Shown here in pieces: positions 25,501-36,592 of a DNA stretch of 64,000 nt. The position numbers were made by a program, and so were the translations under genes. Position 1 is the first letter of the stretch; every line of letters begins with the position of its first letter. The notes under the pieces were generated by a model. The model was not told the origin of the DNA, made no database searches, and saw only the letters and a list, made by a program, of their open reading frames with translations. Origin of the DNA: Strigamia acuminata (Eukaryota; Arthropoda; Chilopoda; Geophilomorpha; Linotaeniidae); NCBI GenBank assembly GCA_949358305.1, contig OX442323.1, forward strand, positions 8,432,001-8,496,000. The letters are read 5' to 3'.

Positions 25501-28500
25501 CCAAAACGAGTGCAGCAAGTTGGAAATATTGTCCTTCACGTCCGGAGAAGCCCGCAGCAAGTGAGGCGCCAATAAGACGATTAAATCGAAAATATTTGCC
25601 GTAACTTCCATTTGTTTGTAGTAAATTTTACTCATGTTTCTGAAAAACCATTTAATTATTTATTTATTTATTTGTCTTTAATTTGTCACCTTAGAAGGGA
25701 ATTCGCTCGCGAGAGGACGTCGCCGTCGAAGAAGGATTTTGAGCTGAAGATGTCGCGCGTTGTGTTCATCACCAATTGCAAGTTGGACGGAATGTTGACG
25801 TCGAAATTGTCGTCTAAAAATAATGCGAGCAGCTTCGATTTCATGTTGTTGTCGGGATTGTTAGCAATTCGGTCGTTAACGTTGACACAAGTGAAGGCAC
25901 AAAGACATTTGGCGCATAAATTACACGCGTCGTTCGTCACGGGTGAGTTGGGATCCGTGTTGAAACTTTGCGAGTGGCCCGGCGACTCCTCCGTGAAGCT
26001 GGAGCGCGTTTCGAACTCGTTTTCATCATCTACGTGGGGGAAAAAATCCTCCATCTCGGACGCTTTGTTTCTCTCTTTCGAATTTTCATTCAAAACCTAA
26101 AAAAATCAAAAATTATAAATTAAATTTTGGAAATTTTTTTTTTTTTTAGAAAAAATATTCAATATCGACCTCGGTTTGTAAAAATGAAAATAAAAAGCGA
26201 ACGAGTCGATCCGGGATTAAACTGCGAACGAATACTTCATCGTTGCGATGCAAAACGTCAGTGCATAAGACGTGGAGGTTCTCCATAATGATCTGTTTAT
26301 TGCCCTGAATCGAAATCGTCTCGATGGAATCCGTTAAAGCAGCAAAAAGCTCCTGGAAATTAAGGATTTATGTAATAAAAACATTTAATTTAAATAAACA
26401 ACAAACCTTTATCTTGTCGTACACTTCGAGGGCAATGATTTCAACCGCTGTAAGCACTTTGAGTTGGAGTACCAATCGGATGATGCATAGCACCAAGCAA
26501 CAATATTTACACATGATCTGGATGTTGTACATCTGAAAAATTAAATTTTTCTTGAATATCTTTTAGAAAAATTCGATTTTTCTTGAATATCTTTTTGAAC
26601 ATTCAATTTTTCTTAAACATCTTTTTGAAAAATTCAATTTTTTAGTGAAAAATTTAATTTTTTAGTGAAAAATTTAATTTTTTAGTGAAAAATTCAATTT
26701 TTTAGTGAAAAATTCAATTTTTTAGTGAAAAATTCAATTTTTTAGTGAAAAATTTAATTTTTTAGTGAAAAATTTAATTTTTTAGTGAAAAATTTAATTT
26801 TTTAGTGAAAAATTTAATTTTTTAGTGAAAAATTCAATTTTTTAGTGAAAAATTCAATTATTTAGTGAAAAATTCAATTTTTTGAAATTTCTAATGAAAA
26901 ATTCAATATTTTTGAAATTTTCTAATAAAATATCCAATTTTTTTGAAATATTTTGCATTTTTTTAAAATTTTTCTAATGAAAAATCCAATTTTTTGAAAT
27001 TTTTTGCAAGTATTTTGAATTTTTACTTCCGGTTTCTTGTGGTTGACCAAAATTCGGACATCTCGGAGAAGAATTTCAAACAATTTATCCGTCAAAACGG
27101 GCGAGGAGCTCACGTTGACATTTTCTCTTTCAATTGTCCTTTCCTCCTCGCGTTCAAACGGTGTATTGAACGTCGATTTCAAATAAAACGTTTCTAAAAA
27201 CGCCAATTCTTTCCTTTCGTTCGCATTCATCCAATACGGCTCGAAGTGCTTGGACAGTCGGAAATCCAGAGAACTGCATAAACAAAGCGTGACCAAAATT
27301 TGCGATAATAAATTGAAATCCACCGAACTGAAATGCGATTGCAGTCTCTCCTCGTCAATCAGCGGACGCAAAACAAAATGCATCAAGTACAAACGATACG
27401 ACGAATTGCAATCGTCCGTGAAAAACTGTTCGTCCGTTTCCGGCGGCAAAATCTTCCGCGGATTCTGCTTCGGCATTTCATTGTGTTGCAAGTACAGAGC
27501 CAAAATCTGCAACAACTGGTCGGATAACGTCCGTTTGGACGTGAAAAGGCACCATAATCCCACGTCTGCTTTCACCAATTTCTTCAAAATGAGCAGTTTC
27601 AGCAACTTCAAACACTCATCTTTCGCTTGGTTTAGCGTGAACAGCCTAGAAAATATCAATTAGAACGTAAAAATCCGTTGGGAAATTGAAAAATCACCTC
27701 AAACTCGTGTCGTAAATGAGTTTCCACGTCTTTTTTAAATAATCCACGTCTTCGTTCGACGGTTTTTCACTCGATTCGACGCTTTCCTGACATTCCACGC
27801 AAGTACAACAAATTATCAACAAATGTTGGGATATAAGACTCCTAAAAATACCAGAAATTATCAATAAAACGTTAAAATTTTAAATTTTAACACACTTTTT
27901 GCATTTAATTAGAAATTGGTGTAGTTCCGTTAACACGGTTTTTAATAAACTCGTGTCTAGACTGTCCGGAAACATCGCGAGGTAATGCGCTAAGATTTGT
28001 AACCTGGAGAAATAAAATTGAATTAATGATTTTTAGAGCAATAAAAACGTGTTACCAAACGATAGACGTTTCCGTTTCGACATTTTGTTGGATTTCGTCT
28101 AAAATGTCGTTCACGGGACCGCTCTTTTTCTGACGTTTGGAGGCACTTTCGTCAGGCACTCTCGCGTAAGGCATCAGACGGCACGTTTGAGCAATCAAAT
28201 TGAGGTAGCACGAAGGCAACTGACTAGCTTTACTAAAAAAAATAAATATTATTAATTATAAAACGATACAAAATTTAAAAATAATTTTTTTTTACCTCGG
28301 AACATATTTATTTCGAATTGCATAGTTCCGTACATCACTCAGAAGAAATGCGTACATTTTTTGCAAACAATTCTGAAGTAGATTTTAAAAATTGTTAATA
28401 AAAATCAATTTCGTGTGGAATTTAGTTTGTTTTACTTTCCAAACGACTTCATCGTCGGCGTAAATTCCTTTTTCAGGTGTTAACATGCCGTTGGGATGAT

Positions 28501-29700
28501 GAATCGACACTTGGAGCTCCAAAAAGCGTACTAGCGATATCTGTTTGACGAAAAGCGATAATTATTAATTAAAATTGATTATGTTGTTGGTTTTTTTCTC
28601 ACTTTTAAACCTTCGGAAAGTTTACTCTCCCACCAATCAACGACGATTGAAAATACGCTTTCCCCCAAGTGGCACATTTGTAGACGATATTCGGTCGCAA
28701 ATGCGTAGAAAAATACGTTAGCGGCCGACATGAAGCCGTCGAGGTGAGTTGGGCTTTTTTCTGTCCTAATAAAATTTAATAAAATCAAAATCAAAATCAA
28801 AATGATATTTTATTTCGTCACCTCAATGAATTAAATCCGATTTCAAAAAACTTTATCAGTTGAAATGGGTCGAAATTCGTTTGTTTCGAGCCGTATAAAA
28901 TTATATTTTCAATAATTTTTATTAAAATAACCCGATCAAAACCTTCATTATATTTCCGACAACCTAAATCCAGTAATTCTAAAAAAAATAAAAATAAAAA
29001 TAAAAATTAACAAATTTTTTTTTTCTTTTTTAGAAAAACCAACAAACCTTGCCACAACGATTGTGAAATGTCGCACCGCATTTGCGGAACCGATAAAACA
29101 TCCTTGGAAAGAACACTGTAATAATCCACACCGAATAACTTGGATGATTTATCAAGCATTTCAAAAATATGCTTCAAAACATCTCGACATTTGAGTTTGG
29201 TCCCTCCTACACACAGAAAACAAATCAAACATTTTTACAACCAAAAAACGAACAAATCTTTACTGGAATTTGCTTTTCGAACGAAATGTTTAAATAAATT
29301 CGAGGCGCGCTTTGCCTTTATACTCGACGGTTTGTTCGGTGTTCGCTTCGCAGATTTCATTAAATAATCGTATTCCTAAGTAAAAAAAAATCACTTAATT
29401 TGATATTTCGTATTTTTCCGAGCCACGCACTTGGTTGACATATTCTGCAACAGATACAAACACTTTTTCCCACGTTAATCCTTTATTTTCTAGCGAGCAT
29501 TTGTCGAGAGCCGCGATGCACTTTTGCTGATCGATTAACGCACGAAACGCTTCGGCTTGTCTCTATAAAATTAAATTAAACACGAGTTAAGTTCCTAATA
29601 GATAATTGAACATATTTCGCGTGACAACCTTTCTTTCGGTGACTTTATCGCTGCGCAATCCGCTGCAACACGAGTTTAAATCTCCCAAAATGACGTCCAT
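13526..29700 (-). CDS. ATM: ATM serine/threonine kinase (PIKK), many exons
   Basis: The first exon (29629-29700) encodes [20 protein letters not shown], the N-terminal TAN-type segment of ATM. It continues through helical-repeat (HEAT) and FAT exons over ~14 kb. The kinase runs from ~15.0 kb down: LCGGINLPK and [16 protein letters not shown] (14.7-14.9 kb), then the exon 13765-14166 with [15 protein letters not shown] (catalytic loop) and [11 protein letters not shown] (Mg-binding loop), as expected for ATM. The last exon (13526-13701) is a complete FATC domain ending GWQPYL. ATM phosphorylates SQ/TQ targets after double-strand breaks. Exons are separated mostly by ~50-70-nt introns, except several swollen by tandem arrays (15.2-15.7, 16.3-19.8, 21.15-21.44, 23.89-24.12, 25.02-25.11, 26.64-26.89 kb). 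I did not resolve every exon junction in the middle. No disabling stop was noticed in the kinase exons. Confidence 0.93.
15215..15685. repeat. Irregular CATCAAAAA(C) tandem array in ATM intron
   Basis: Repeated blocks of ACATCAAAAAAGCATCAAAA with frequent insertions or variants (CATTCAAAAGTGGATCAAAA recurs) fill this intron. The array lies between coding exons of ATM. Confidence 0.8.
16290..16530. repeat. 20-bp tandem array in ATM intron
   Basis: The unit AAATAAATGGAATTAAATGC (20 bp) and variants adjoin the large array that follows, in the same intron. Confidence 0.8.
16530..19820. repeat. Giant ~3.2-kb A-tract/TCG array in an ATM intron
   Basis: There are hundreds of units of the form TCGGGGAAAAAA / TCGGAGGAAAAAA, mostly 12-13 bp, continuing into an (AATAAAATGG)n tail at ~19680-19820. 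Because the unit contains no stop codon in several frames, long open frames (up to 412 aa on + and 359 aa on -) appear here. They are low-complexity artefacts (Lys/Gly/Arg or Phe/Ser/Pro repeats), not genes. The ATM pre-mRNA would carry this as CCGA plus U-tract sequence. Higher-order duplications of several hundred bp are visible; for example the block at ~17100-17300 recurs near ~17490-17650 and ~18080-18240. Confidence 0.95.
21150..21440. repeat. 31-bp tandem array in ATM intron
   Basis: The unit is ATTAAAATAACGAATTAAAA plus TGTTGAAAAGT, 31 bp (starts at 21161, 21192 and so on). There are about nine nearly identical copies, suggesting recent expansion. Confidence 0.95.
23890..24118. repeat. 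31-bp tandem array in ATM intron
   Basis: The unit is TTTTGACAAAAAAATCGCAT plus AATTTGCAATA, 31 bp (starts at 23896 and 23927). There are about seven copies. Apparent minus-strand frames through it (QNIANYAIF repeats) are artefacts of the repeat. Confidence 0.95.
25020..25115. repeat. (AAAAT)n microsatellite in ATM intron
   Basis: An uninterrupted AAAAT pentanucleotide run of about 17 units follows an ATM exon boundary. Confidence 0.95.
26640..26890. repeat. 20-bp tandem array in ATM intron
   Basis: The unit TTTTTTAGTGAAAAATTYAA has an exact 20-bp period. There are about twelve copies with a C/T alternation at one site. Confidence 0.95.
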
Positions 29701-30056
29701 TTTGATCTTCGGCGACCGATCTAGAAAAAAATCGACTTTTTATTACCCGGATGACTAAAAAATTGGAGATGATTTAGAAACACAACGGATTCCTTACTTT
29801 TTGTCACATCAAGTGCGTTTTGAGACGGAAGAAAGCATTTAATGCGATTTATTGACTTCTTGAATTCGCCGGAAGTGGCACGCCAATCTTGCCGCCTTAA
29901 ACTCGAGTCGTCATTGGCTGGGTTGGAAACCACCGCTAGATGGCATCGACAATTACGTCATTTAAAATGGCCGTTTACTGTCCGGCAGAATAAATGTGAT
30001 TTTTAATAGTAAATTGGCGATTTGAGAACAGTTTGTTTTGCTTAAAAAGACCACGA
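29701..30056. promoter_or_regulatory. Bidirectional ATM / DNAJC8 promoter region
   Basis: This is a 356-bp gap between divergent start codons. No TATA box was found on either side, as is usual for broadly expressed genes. Confidence 0.5.
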
Positions 30057-31739
30057 ATGGCTAATTTCGCTTCCACGTCGCGCGATCGAGACAAGGAACC
30101 TACCGTGGACGGAGAAGTTGCGTTTCAGCATTTTTATACCGAGGTAACAGCCGCAAAAGCAACAAAAAGTTGAATAAAACAAACAAAAAAATTCGTTTGT
30201 TTCCCGTTTGTTTCCTCCAGGTGAAAGAAATAGAAGAAAGGGATTCGGTTTTGACGCCCAAACAACAAATTGAACGTCTCCTCAGACCCGGCTCGACATA
30301 TTTCAACCTCAACCCATTCGAGGTAGGTCACCCAGCACAAATTCTTGTCTTAAAAAAAAAGAAAAAGTTGTTTTCCGAGCACAAAAATCCTTTTCTCTCT
30401 GTGGCAACAGGAAACAGATTACAGAGAAACGTGTAAGTATCGTCTGTGTAATTGGGCAAATTTATAATTTCAGATGGAACCGAGCGAAGCGACCAACTCA
30501 GAGTCAGAATGTTTGTTAAAAACACACCAATTTTCAGCTAAAATTTTAGACCGCGACGTTCACTTCCACATCCTGCAACTCAAAGACAGTTTCTTCTTGT
30601 GGATTGGCGCCGCACCGGTGTTGTCTGAGTTATCTGTAGCGATGCCGTGTCCGTTCGATGTGGTTAGCACGAAATTGATAGGAGCTAACGCCGAGTCGGC
30701 ATCGAATGTGATCGCCACTCGCCTCGCTAAGCGCACGGCCAAACAAGTGTTTGTTAGTTATTCTTTGGACGCGCAAGACAAATTGCTGCTCAGTCACGTC
30801 GACAAGGCTCTGGCTGACGAGCTCGGGCGGAATTTTCATAAATTTTAGTTTGTGTATTGGTTTAATTACCTGTAATTTGACGAAATAAACAGTGATGACA
30901 CGAATTATTTGCATTTTAATAATTAAATTAATTTTTTTGTGCCTTTTTTCCTCGTTTTTCATTGGTTTTTCGCTTTTTTGCAGGTGCTGCGAGTGGATCC
31001 GGAGACGCCGATCGAAGATGTTAAAAAGCAATATAGGAAACTTTCGATTTTGGTTCATCCGGATAAAAATCAAGACGATCCTGACAGAGCCGAGAGAGCT
31101 TTTGAAAGTATTTTTGTTTTTTTGGGATCGTTTAAATAGTTTTTTTTAATTTTTTTTTGTTTTTTAGTTTTGAATAAAGCGTATAAAAGCCTGGAAAATG
31201 AATTGGTGCGGCAACGATGTTTGGATATCATCGAGGAAGCAAAAGCGCGCACGGAAATGATGATTCAGGAGAAAAAGAAAAAGTTACGAAAGGATGGCAA
31301 GCCGGCGAACGTCGAGGAAGACGATCCGGATAAGAGGAAACACTCGGAATACGTCATGACTATGAAGTTGTTCGCGGACAACGAGCGGAAGAGACGGGAA
31401 CAGGAACAGAGAGATTTACAAGAAAGGTTTCAGATCAAATTATAAAAATTATAAAAATTATAAAAATTTAAAATTAAAATTGGTTTTAGAAAGCGCAAAC
31501 GCGAAGACGAAATCGAAACGGAAGAGAAAAGCAAATTAGCGACTGAATGGCAGAAAAATTTCGAGGTTTGTTGGATTTTTGGCGTTTTTAGGTCGAAATT
31601 ATTGACATTTATTTATCAGGAGAGTCGGGAAGGTCGAGTTAATAAATGGAAAGACTTCCAGAAAGGATCGAAGAGCAAGAAATCTAAATTTAGCAAAACA
31701 GGATTCAAACCGCCCAAGCACAAGGCGGAGACGCGGTGA
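30057..31739 (+). CDS. DNAJC8: DnaJ homolog subfamily C member 8
   Basis: Exons 30057-30143, 30221-30322, 30984-31107, 31168-31426, 31490-31565 and 31620-31739 join to 255 aa (human ~253). The N-terminal part (QHFYTEVKEIEERDSVLTPK, ERLLRPGSTYFNLNPFE) matches the DNAJC8 signature. The J domain follows with the HPD motif (SILVHPDKNQDDPDRAERAF), then a long charged helix (EEAKARTEMMIQEKKKKLRK) and a basic C-terminus (GSKSKKSKFSKTGFKPPKH). DNAJC8 is a nuclear HSP70 co-chaperone linked to SR-protein kinase and splicing. The second intron (30323-30983) is unusually long for this locus and contains PSMG4. Confidence 0.95.
30474..30848 (+). CDS. PSMG4: Proteasome assembly chaperone 4, nested in DNAJC8 intron
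   Basis: The single coding exon gives 124 aa, matching PSMG4 length (~123). Family-like stretches include FSAKILDRDVHFHILQLKDS, FFLWIGAAP, LSELSVAMP and VFVSYSL. By family knowledge PSMG4 pairs with PSMG3 and supports alpha-ring assembly of the 20S proteasome. It lies entirely in the second intron of DNAJC8 on the same strand. A splice acceptor (AATTTCAG) ends immediately before the ATG, and a donor CGT|GTAAGT occurs 41 nt upstream. A non-coding 5' exon (to ~30432) is therefore likely, and the gene probably has its own promoter in the host intron. Confidence 0.88.
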   Translation: MEPSEATNSESECLLKTHQFSAKILDRDVHFHILQLKDSFFLWIGAAPVLSELSVAMPCPFDVVSTKLIGANAESASNVIATRLAKRTAKQVFVSYSLDAQDKLLLSHVDKALADELGRNFHKF

Positions 31740-31994
31740 AGCGAATTTTTGTGAATCTATAACACATGTACATTATTTTTTTCTGTTTTGTTTGGTTCAA
31801 TTTTTGTGTATTAATTAATTAATATCGATTCCTGGCATTAAAAAGGGAATTAATTGGTTTGTAATAAACATTCAGTCTCAAGTTTATACATAAAAGAAAA
31901 GAACGTTTTATTTTGAAAGTTTGGGAAACGAGAAACGGAACAAGAAAGTTAATTTTTTTTTTAGTTTTTAGTTTGGAAGTGAAAACAAAGTTGA

Positions 31995-33107
31995 TTAAAT
32001 GTAGTTCTGGAAAAATGCACACCTGTTACAATAAACGATCGGACTCGTTTGCGTCGATGTTTCCCTAGATTGGCGTTCCTTTTCGTGACTTTGCTTGACT
32101 ATTGCGTCTTCGGCAACTTCGCGGACTGCTTCTTGCTGGATGTTAATTGTGAAATTGTTGTAATTGATGAGCTGAAAGTTGTTTTTGTTCTTGCAAGAGT
32201 CGATTTTCGGTGTCTGCAATTGAAAAAAGTTGAAAAATAAATCAAAATTTGTACAAAATCTCGGGGATTCACCGAATCCGATCCGTTTTCGTCTCTCTTT
32301 TCGACTAAATTCGACATTTGACGGTTGTTTCGTGGATCCAGACACAAGGTGGGTACATTTATTTTGTTTCTGCAAGTTAAAAAAATGTTTATTAAATAAA
32401 TCGCAGGATTTTAAACGGATTATACTCGATTTCTGCGTCGGATTTCTTGAAATCGTTGGTCTTGCAAGTGTCCATTATCGGGTCCTCTCCGTCTTCCGGC
32501 GTGCCAATCTTATTTGTACTCGTTTTTTCGCATCTTTTTTTGACAGATTTTAATGATTTTTGCTTTTCTTGACGTTTATTCGACGTCTCGTGTTTGTTTC
32601 TGCAAATTAAACACATATTTTCATTAAAAAATCGTCAATTTTGTGAGGAATTGCACTTAAATTACTTGATTAAGGCGTCAGGTGTCTTTAGTTCGTTCAA
32701 TGGCTGGCGAAAATAGTTAGTGCGAGGTGTGAATTGATGTGGAGTATTTCTGGTTTGATTTCTGCTTTTATTTTGGCTGGAATTAATTCCTTCTTGAAAT
32801 GGAGTGCTCGGTAGTGGTGAATAGAAGTTCTGAAAATCCTCACTCGACGATGGGTGAAATTGATGATAATCCGAGTCGAATAAATTGGAAGTTAGCCCGG
32901 AAAATGACTGATTTTGATAAAAATTGTCATCGAGAGGACGTGAAAATGGTCGGAACTGGTCGTCGGTGAATTCTGGAAATTAAATCCGCACAAAAATTAT
33001 TTTTGTCATTTTTTAAAATTAGATTTTAACGCGATAAATCATACGTAGCGGGGAATCAACCGGATTATACATCATCGGGTCACTCCTAAGTTACATAATA
33101 ATAAAAA

Positions 33108-33141
<34 letters not shown>

Positions 33142-33880
33142 TTTTCAAATTTACCGCGTCGACGAAGCTGGAGTTTCAAAAAAAGAATGAAACTCGTCAG
33201 TCGTTTGCTGAATTGATGGCGTTGTATTAACGTCTCCCGAATCAAATTCAGTCGAATATTTGGTCGTATTTTGACTATTTTCTTTGTTACGGCGCTTTGA
33301 ATGACTGTCACGGGTTTCGTGCATTTGTGGATTAAAACAGAAGCATTTATTCTGCAATAAAAAAATTAATATTCAAAAAAATAAAATATAAAATAAGAAT
33401 TAAACCTACACCGTGTAATTTTGATTTTGTCTCTGCACCTTGAAAATCTAATTTGGAGGCCTTGGAAAAGGGAGACATTGGCAATTCTGCTTGTCGCTTT
33501 TTCGTGTCGAATATAGTTTGAGTTTTCTCAGCTAAATCGATTTGTCGGACTTTGGGTTCTGCAAATTCAATGTTTAATCAATTGTGTATTGGATTTATTC
33601 ATTGGTCTTACCACACGGTCGTTCCAGGTCGTTTTCGCAGCAATCTTTGATGATTTGTAAGCGAATTAAGTCTTGGCTGAGTCTTGGTGTGTTTTTTTGA
33701 CCGTCTTTTCCTAGTTTTTGCGCTCGTTTCTTGTCGAAAAATTCCTACGGAAGATGGGAAACATTAGAATATCAAATAGAAATAATGGATTGCAGTTTGT
33801 GTTTGAATTTTTCTTACAGTTTGTTTCTTTTTCTCTTGTTTCATTTTAATTCTGCTGCGCGCACCACCGACCCAATTCAT
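31995..33880 (-). CDS. REDIC1/C12orf40-like protein (putative meiotic crossover factor)
   Basis: Nine exons (minus): 33818-33880, 33612-33744, 33410-33558, 33155-33351, 33045-33085, 32666-32972, 32417-32599, 32273-32369, 31995-32213. They join without stops to 462 aa. The N-terminus MNWVGGARSRIKMKQEKKKQ resembles what I remember of vertebrate C12orf40/REDIC1 (MNWVGG start with a basic helix). The C-terminus has STQTSPIVYCNRC, reminiscent of a VQT/CxxC-like end there. The centre is low-complexity, rich in Ser, Asn, Phe and Gln, and predicted disordered. In mammals REDIC1 stabilises class I crossover intermediates. Transfer of that role here is inference. The identification rests on short terminal motifs. 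One junction uses donor CC|GTTTAA, a weak but in-frame site. Confidence 0.55.
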
Positions 33881-34671
33881 CTTCTAAAATAAAATTACAA
33901 CAATATATTAAAAAAAAACATGGTTTAAGATGGATTGTTATGAGTTTGAATAGTTGACTGACTAATTAATTTTAATTATGAACGATAAACACGTGGTAAT
34001 TCGAGTAATTCATCGCTAAAGTTGTACAATAACGGTTTAAAGAGCGTACACGGGAAGCCACCATTACGGAAAACACTAAAACCAGAAGACAGAATTATTT
34101 TAAAAAACCCAAATTCACATTAAATTCCGTTAACATTTTAAAACATATTTATGAACCACGATCCAGTCAAGGAAAAATTCAATTAAAAATGAATTTTTAA
34201 ACAATGGAAAAAACTAATTTCAAATTTCAGTTCCGTTTCAAATTTAAGCAAAAATAAAAATGCGTGAATAGCAAATTTTCGTTTTGTGCACCCTCTGATT
34301 TATTTATTAATTCGTACCTAAACATTCGTGTAAAGTTTATTGATGATAACCAGGTACCAGTAGGCGTCGGCTCTAATCTTACTGAACACCATTCCACGAG
34401 TTTGAATTCACGTGCATCACTTCCGACACGCAAACTTCAATAAAATTCAATTCCATTATTCTTATTTATCTTCGAAAAATCACGCAAAATAAATCCCCTT
34501 TTGATTTCCTCACGCTAAACAATTTTTTCGCATCCCAATTTTGAATAACAAAAATAAATTTCCATTTTTCTGTATGAAACTCCTCGATTAAATTATTCAT
34601 TATTCAACACAATAAAACATTTCGTAGATAAGCCACTCTTTGCAGCAAGAGCCTCAGATTCTAACCTAACC
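33881..34671. other. Spacer upstream of first secreted-gene copy
   Basis: No gene was seen. From ~34340 (CAGTAGGCGTCGGCTCTAAT) onward it is homologous to the 5' flanks of the other array members (38446, 54080, 57430, 59540), so it is the start of the duplicated unit. The core promoter here is degraded relative to paralogues: TAGATAA in place of TATATAA near 34625, and TCAGAT in place of TCAGTC. Confidence 0.6.
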
Positions 34672-35855
34672 ATGAAATCCTGCTTTGTAGTTCTCGTGGC
34701 CGTCATCTGTGTTACAGTAGCAGAAGCAGTAAGTATAAACTTAGAGACAGTTAGCCAGTGGTTGAACTGTTCTTATCTTGCCCCTAACATACAATATTAG
34801 TTTCCAAATGTGTCAATGTGTTGCATAATTGCTAACCAATAAGATTTCTTTTAATCTAGCAAAACTGCTTCAAGGAGGGTGAGTTGAAAAAGGTGAGAAA
34901 TTTAAACGAGTATTTATGACGAATTTAGCTTGTTGTGTAAACTATCCGATTTCTAATACAGCAAGAAGATGAGCGTAGGGCTAAGATGTTTGGCCCATTG
35001 ATTAAGAAATGCAAGGAAGAAAAGAAAGATGTGGTAAACTCGTAGATTTTGTTTTTACCGCCATAAAAAACTAAGAAAATAATATTTATTTTAACAGGAT
35101 GATCCCGATTGTAAGAAATATATTAAAGAGAAGGTAATCTTTGGTTAGTGGTGTTTTACTTAAACTCTAATTGACAATTTGAATTAAATATCAGAGGAAA
35201 GAAGCGATGAAAGACTGTAAATCAGAATCAGTACCGGTAAGTTGTATTGTTTAGTTTTATTGAAATAATGATAATTATCTGATGAAAACAAAACAAGAAT
35301 ATGAAGCGGGAATGTGCTAACAAGAAATTGGGAATCGTAAGTCAAATGGTTTGCATTATCATTTCGTGTGTTCACAACTGGTTTCATACAAAATAGGAGC
35401 ACAAAAAAGGGAACTTTTCAATAACAGACTACAAGAAAAAAATGTGTGATTTAGCACTACCTGAAGTATGTTGCATTCTTAATGAAAGAAAAACAAAAAA
35501 TTGAAATTTTGAGGTTAACAAAGTGAATGTCAACAGAAAAAGGCGGCAGTTGAAAAAGCATTTACTGACTGTGAAAAGGAGGAGGACAAAGTAAGTGGCA
35601 TTTAAATAAGAAAAATAAACCAAAATTAATTTTATTATTATTATTATTATTATTATAACAGAAAGGCAAGATGTGTGCGTGGAAAAAATTGGCAGACGTA
35701 AGTTATATAATTTTCCATAGTGAATGCAATCAATGCAATGTTAATTTTTTAAGATTTGTCCCGAAATGTGTAAACATGGTAAAGGAGGAAAAAGAGGAAA
35801 AGGAGAAAAAGGAGGAAAAGGAGGAAAAGGAAAAAAAGACGAAGATGAAGACTAA
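34672..35855 (+). CDS. Secreted mini-exon protein, copy A (179 aa)
   Basis: Exons: 34672-34728, 34860-34892, 34962-35033, 35098-35133, 35195-35236, 35298-35336, 35397-35465, 35537-35590, 35662-35697, 35754-35855. Every exon is a multiple of three and every intron is phase 0. Exon 1 is exactly the signal peptide (MKSCFVVLVAVICVTVAEA). The mature protein starts QNCFKEGELKK and is highly charged and Lys-rich, with 10 cysteines distributed about one per exon (KKCKEEKKDV, DDPDCKKY, KDCKSES, RECANKK, and others). The last exon has a Gly-Lys-rich tail (GKGGKRGKGEKGGKGGKGKK). I do not recognise the family. It is a secreted, probably disulphide-bonded, helical small protein. The exon 6 acceptor has moved 6 nt relative to copy B. 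The TATA and initiator elements are degraded, so expression may be weak. A polyadenylation signal AATAAA is at ~35902. Confidence 0.8.
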
Positions 35856-36588
35856 TAAATTAATTTCATATTAATTTTGGAGTTTGTAAAGGTTATAGAA
35901 AAAATAAAATTATGATCACACATTTACTGTTATTTGTCAAGTTCGTCGCTGCATCAAACTCTCAATGTTGGAAAAATCAAACCCTAAATGTATGTAGTTT
36001 TAGTCCATAAAACAAGGAGAAATAATCAGTCTGAAACAAGTGCTTGAAATTCAAAGATGCGTTGAACAAAAAAACAAGGAAATGGAATCATTTCCTGTAA
36101 TTCCTCTTGTGTAATAAACATTTATTTAGGTATTTAAGCTGTATAAATACAATAAAATAAAAATTGATAACAAAAACCTGCCAATGTGACCATTTTGAAA
36201 AACAGTACAGCAAAACACTCAAAACCGCATTGCACGTATGCAAATGGCAAATTCTGTGGTGCCCTATACGCACTTGCTTATTTTCCTTATTGCTGATTAT
36301 AACATGGACACATATTCACATGTTCAATTCGTTTCGCCACTGATGGCGCCAGATAATGTATAGCCACACTCACACTGTATTCTGGGATGACAACAGATAA
36401 CAAACACACTTACGAGTTAGTTGGCAAGCAATGCATGACACATGATTGCTGTCATCCAATCATCGCACAAAACAGCGAATCAATAGAAAATAACACATGG
36501 ATACGTATCCTTGTTATCCTTGGTTCACAGAGGCGTAGCAAGACATCAATGGGCCCGTGAGCAAGTTGGAAGATGGACCCTTATGCTA
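35856..36588. other. 3' flank of copy A, duplicated with copy B
   Basis: This stretch is nearly collinear with 39934-40805 downstream of copy B. It contains no gene. Confidence 0.6.
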
Positions 36589-36592
36589 TGAT

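Noticed and set aside
30892-31149. Hydrophobic 85-aa plus-strand ORF
   Set aside because: It spans the intron/exon 3 boundary of DNAJC8 in the wrong frame.
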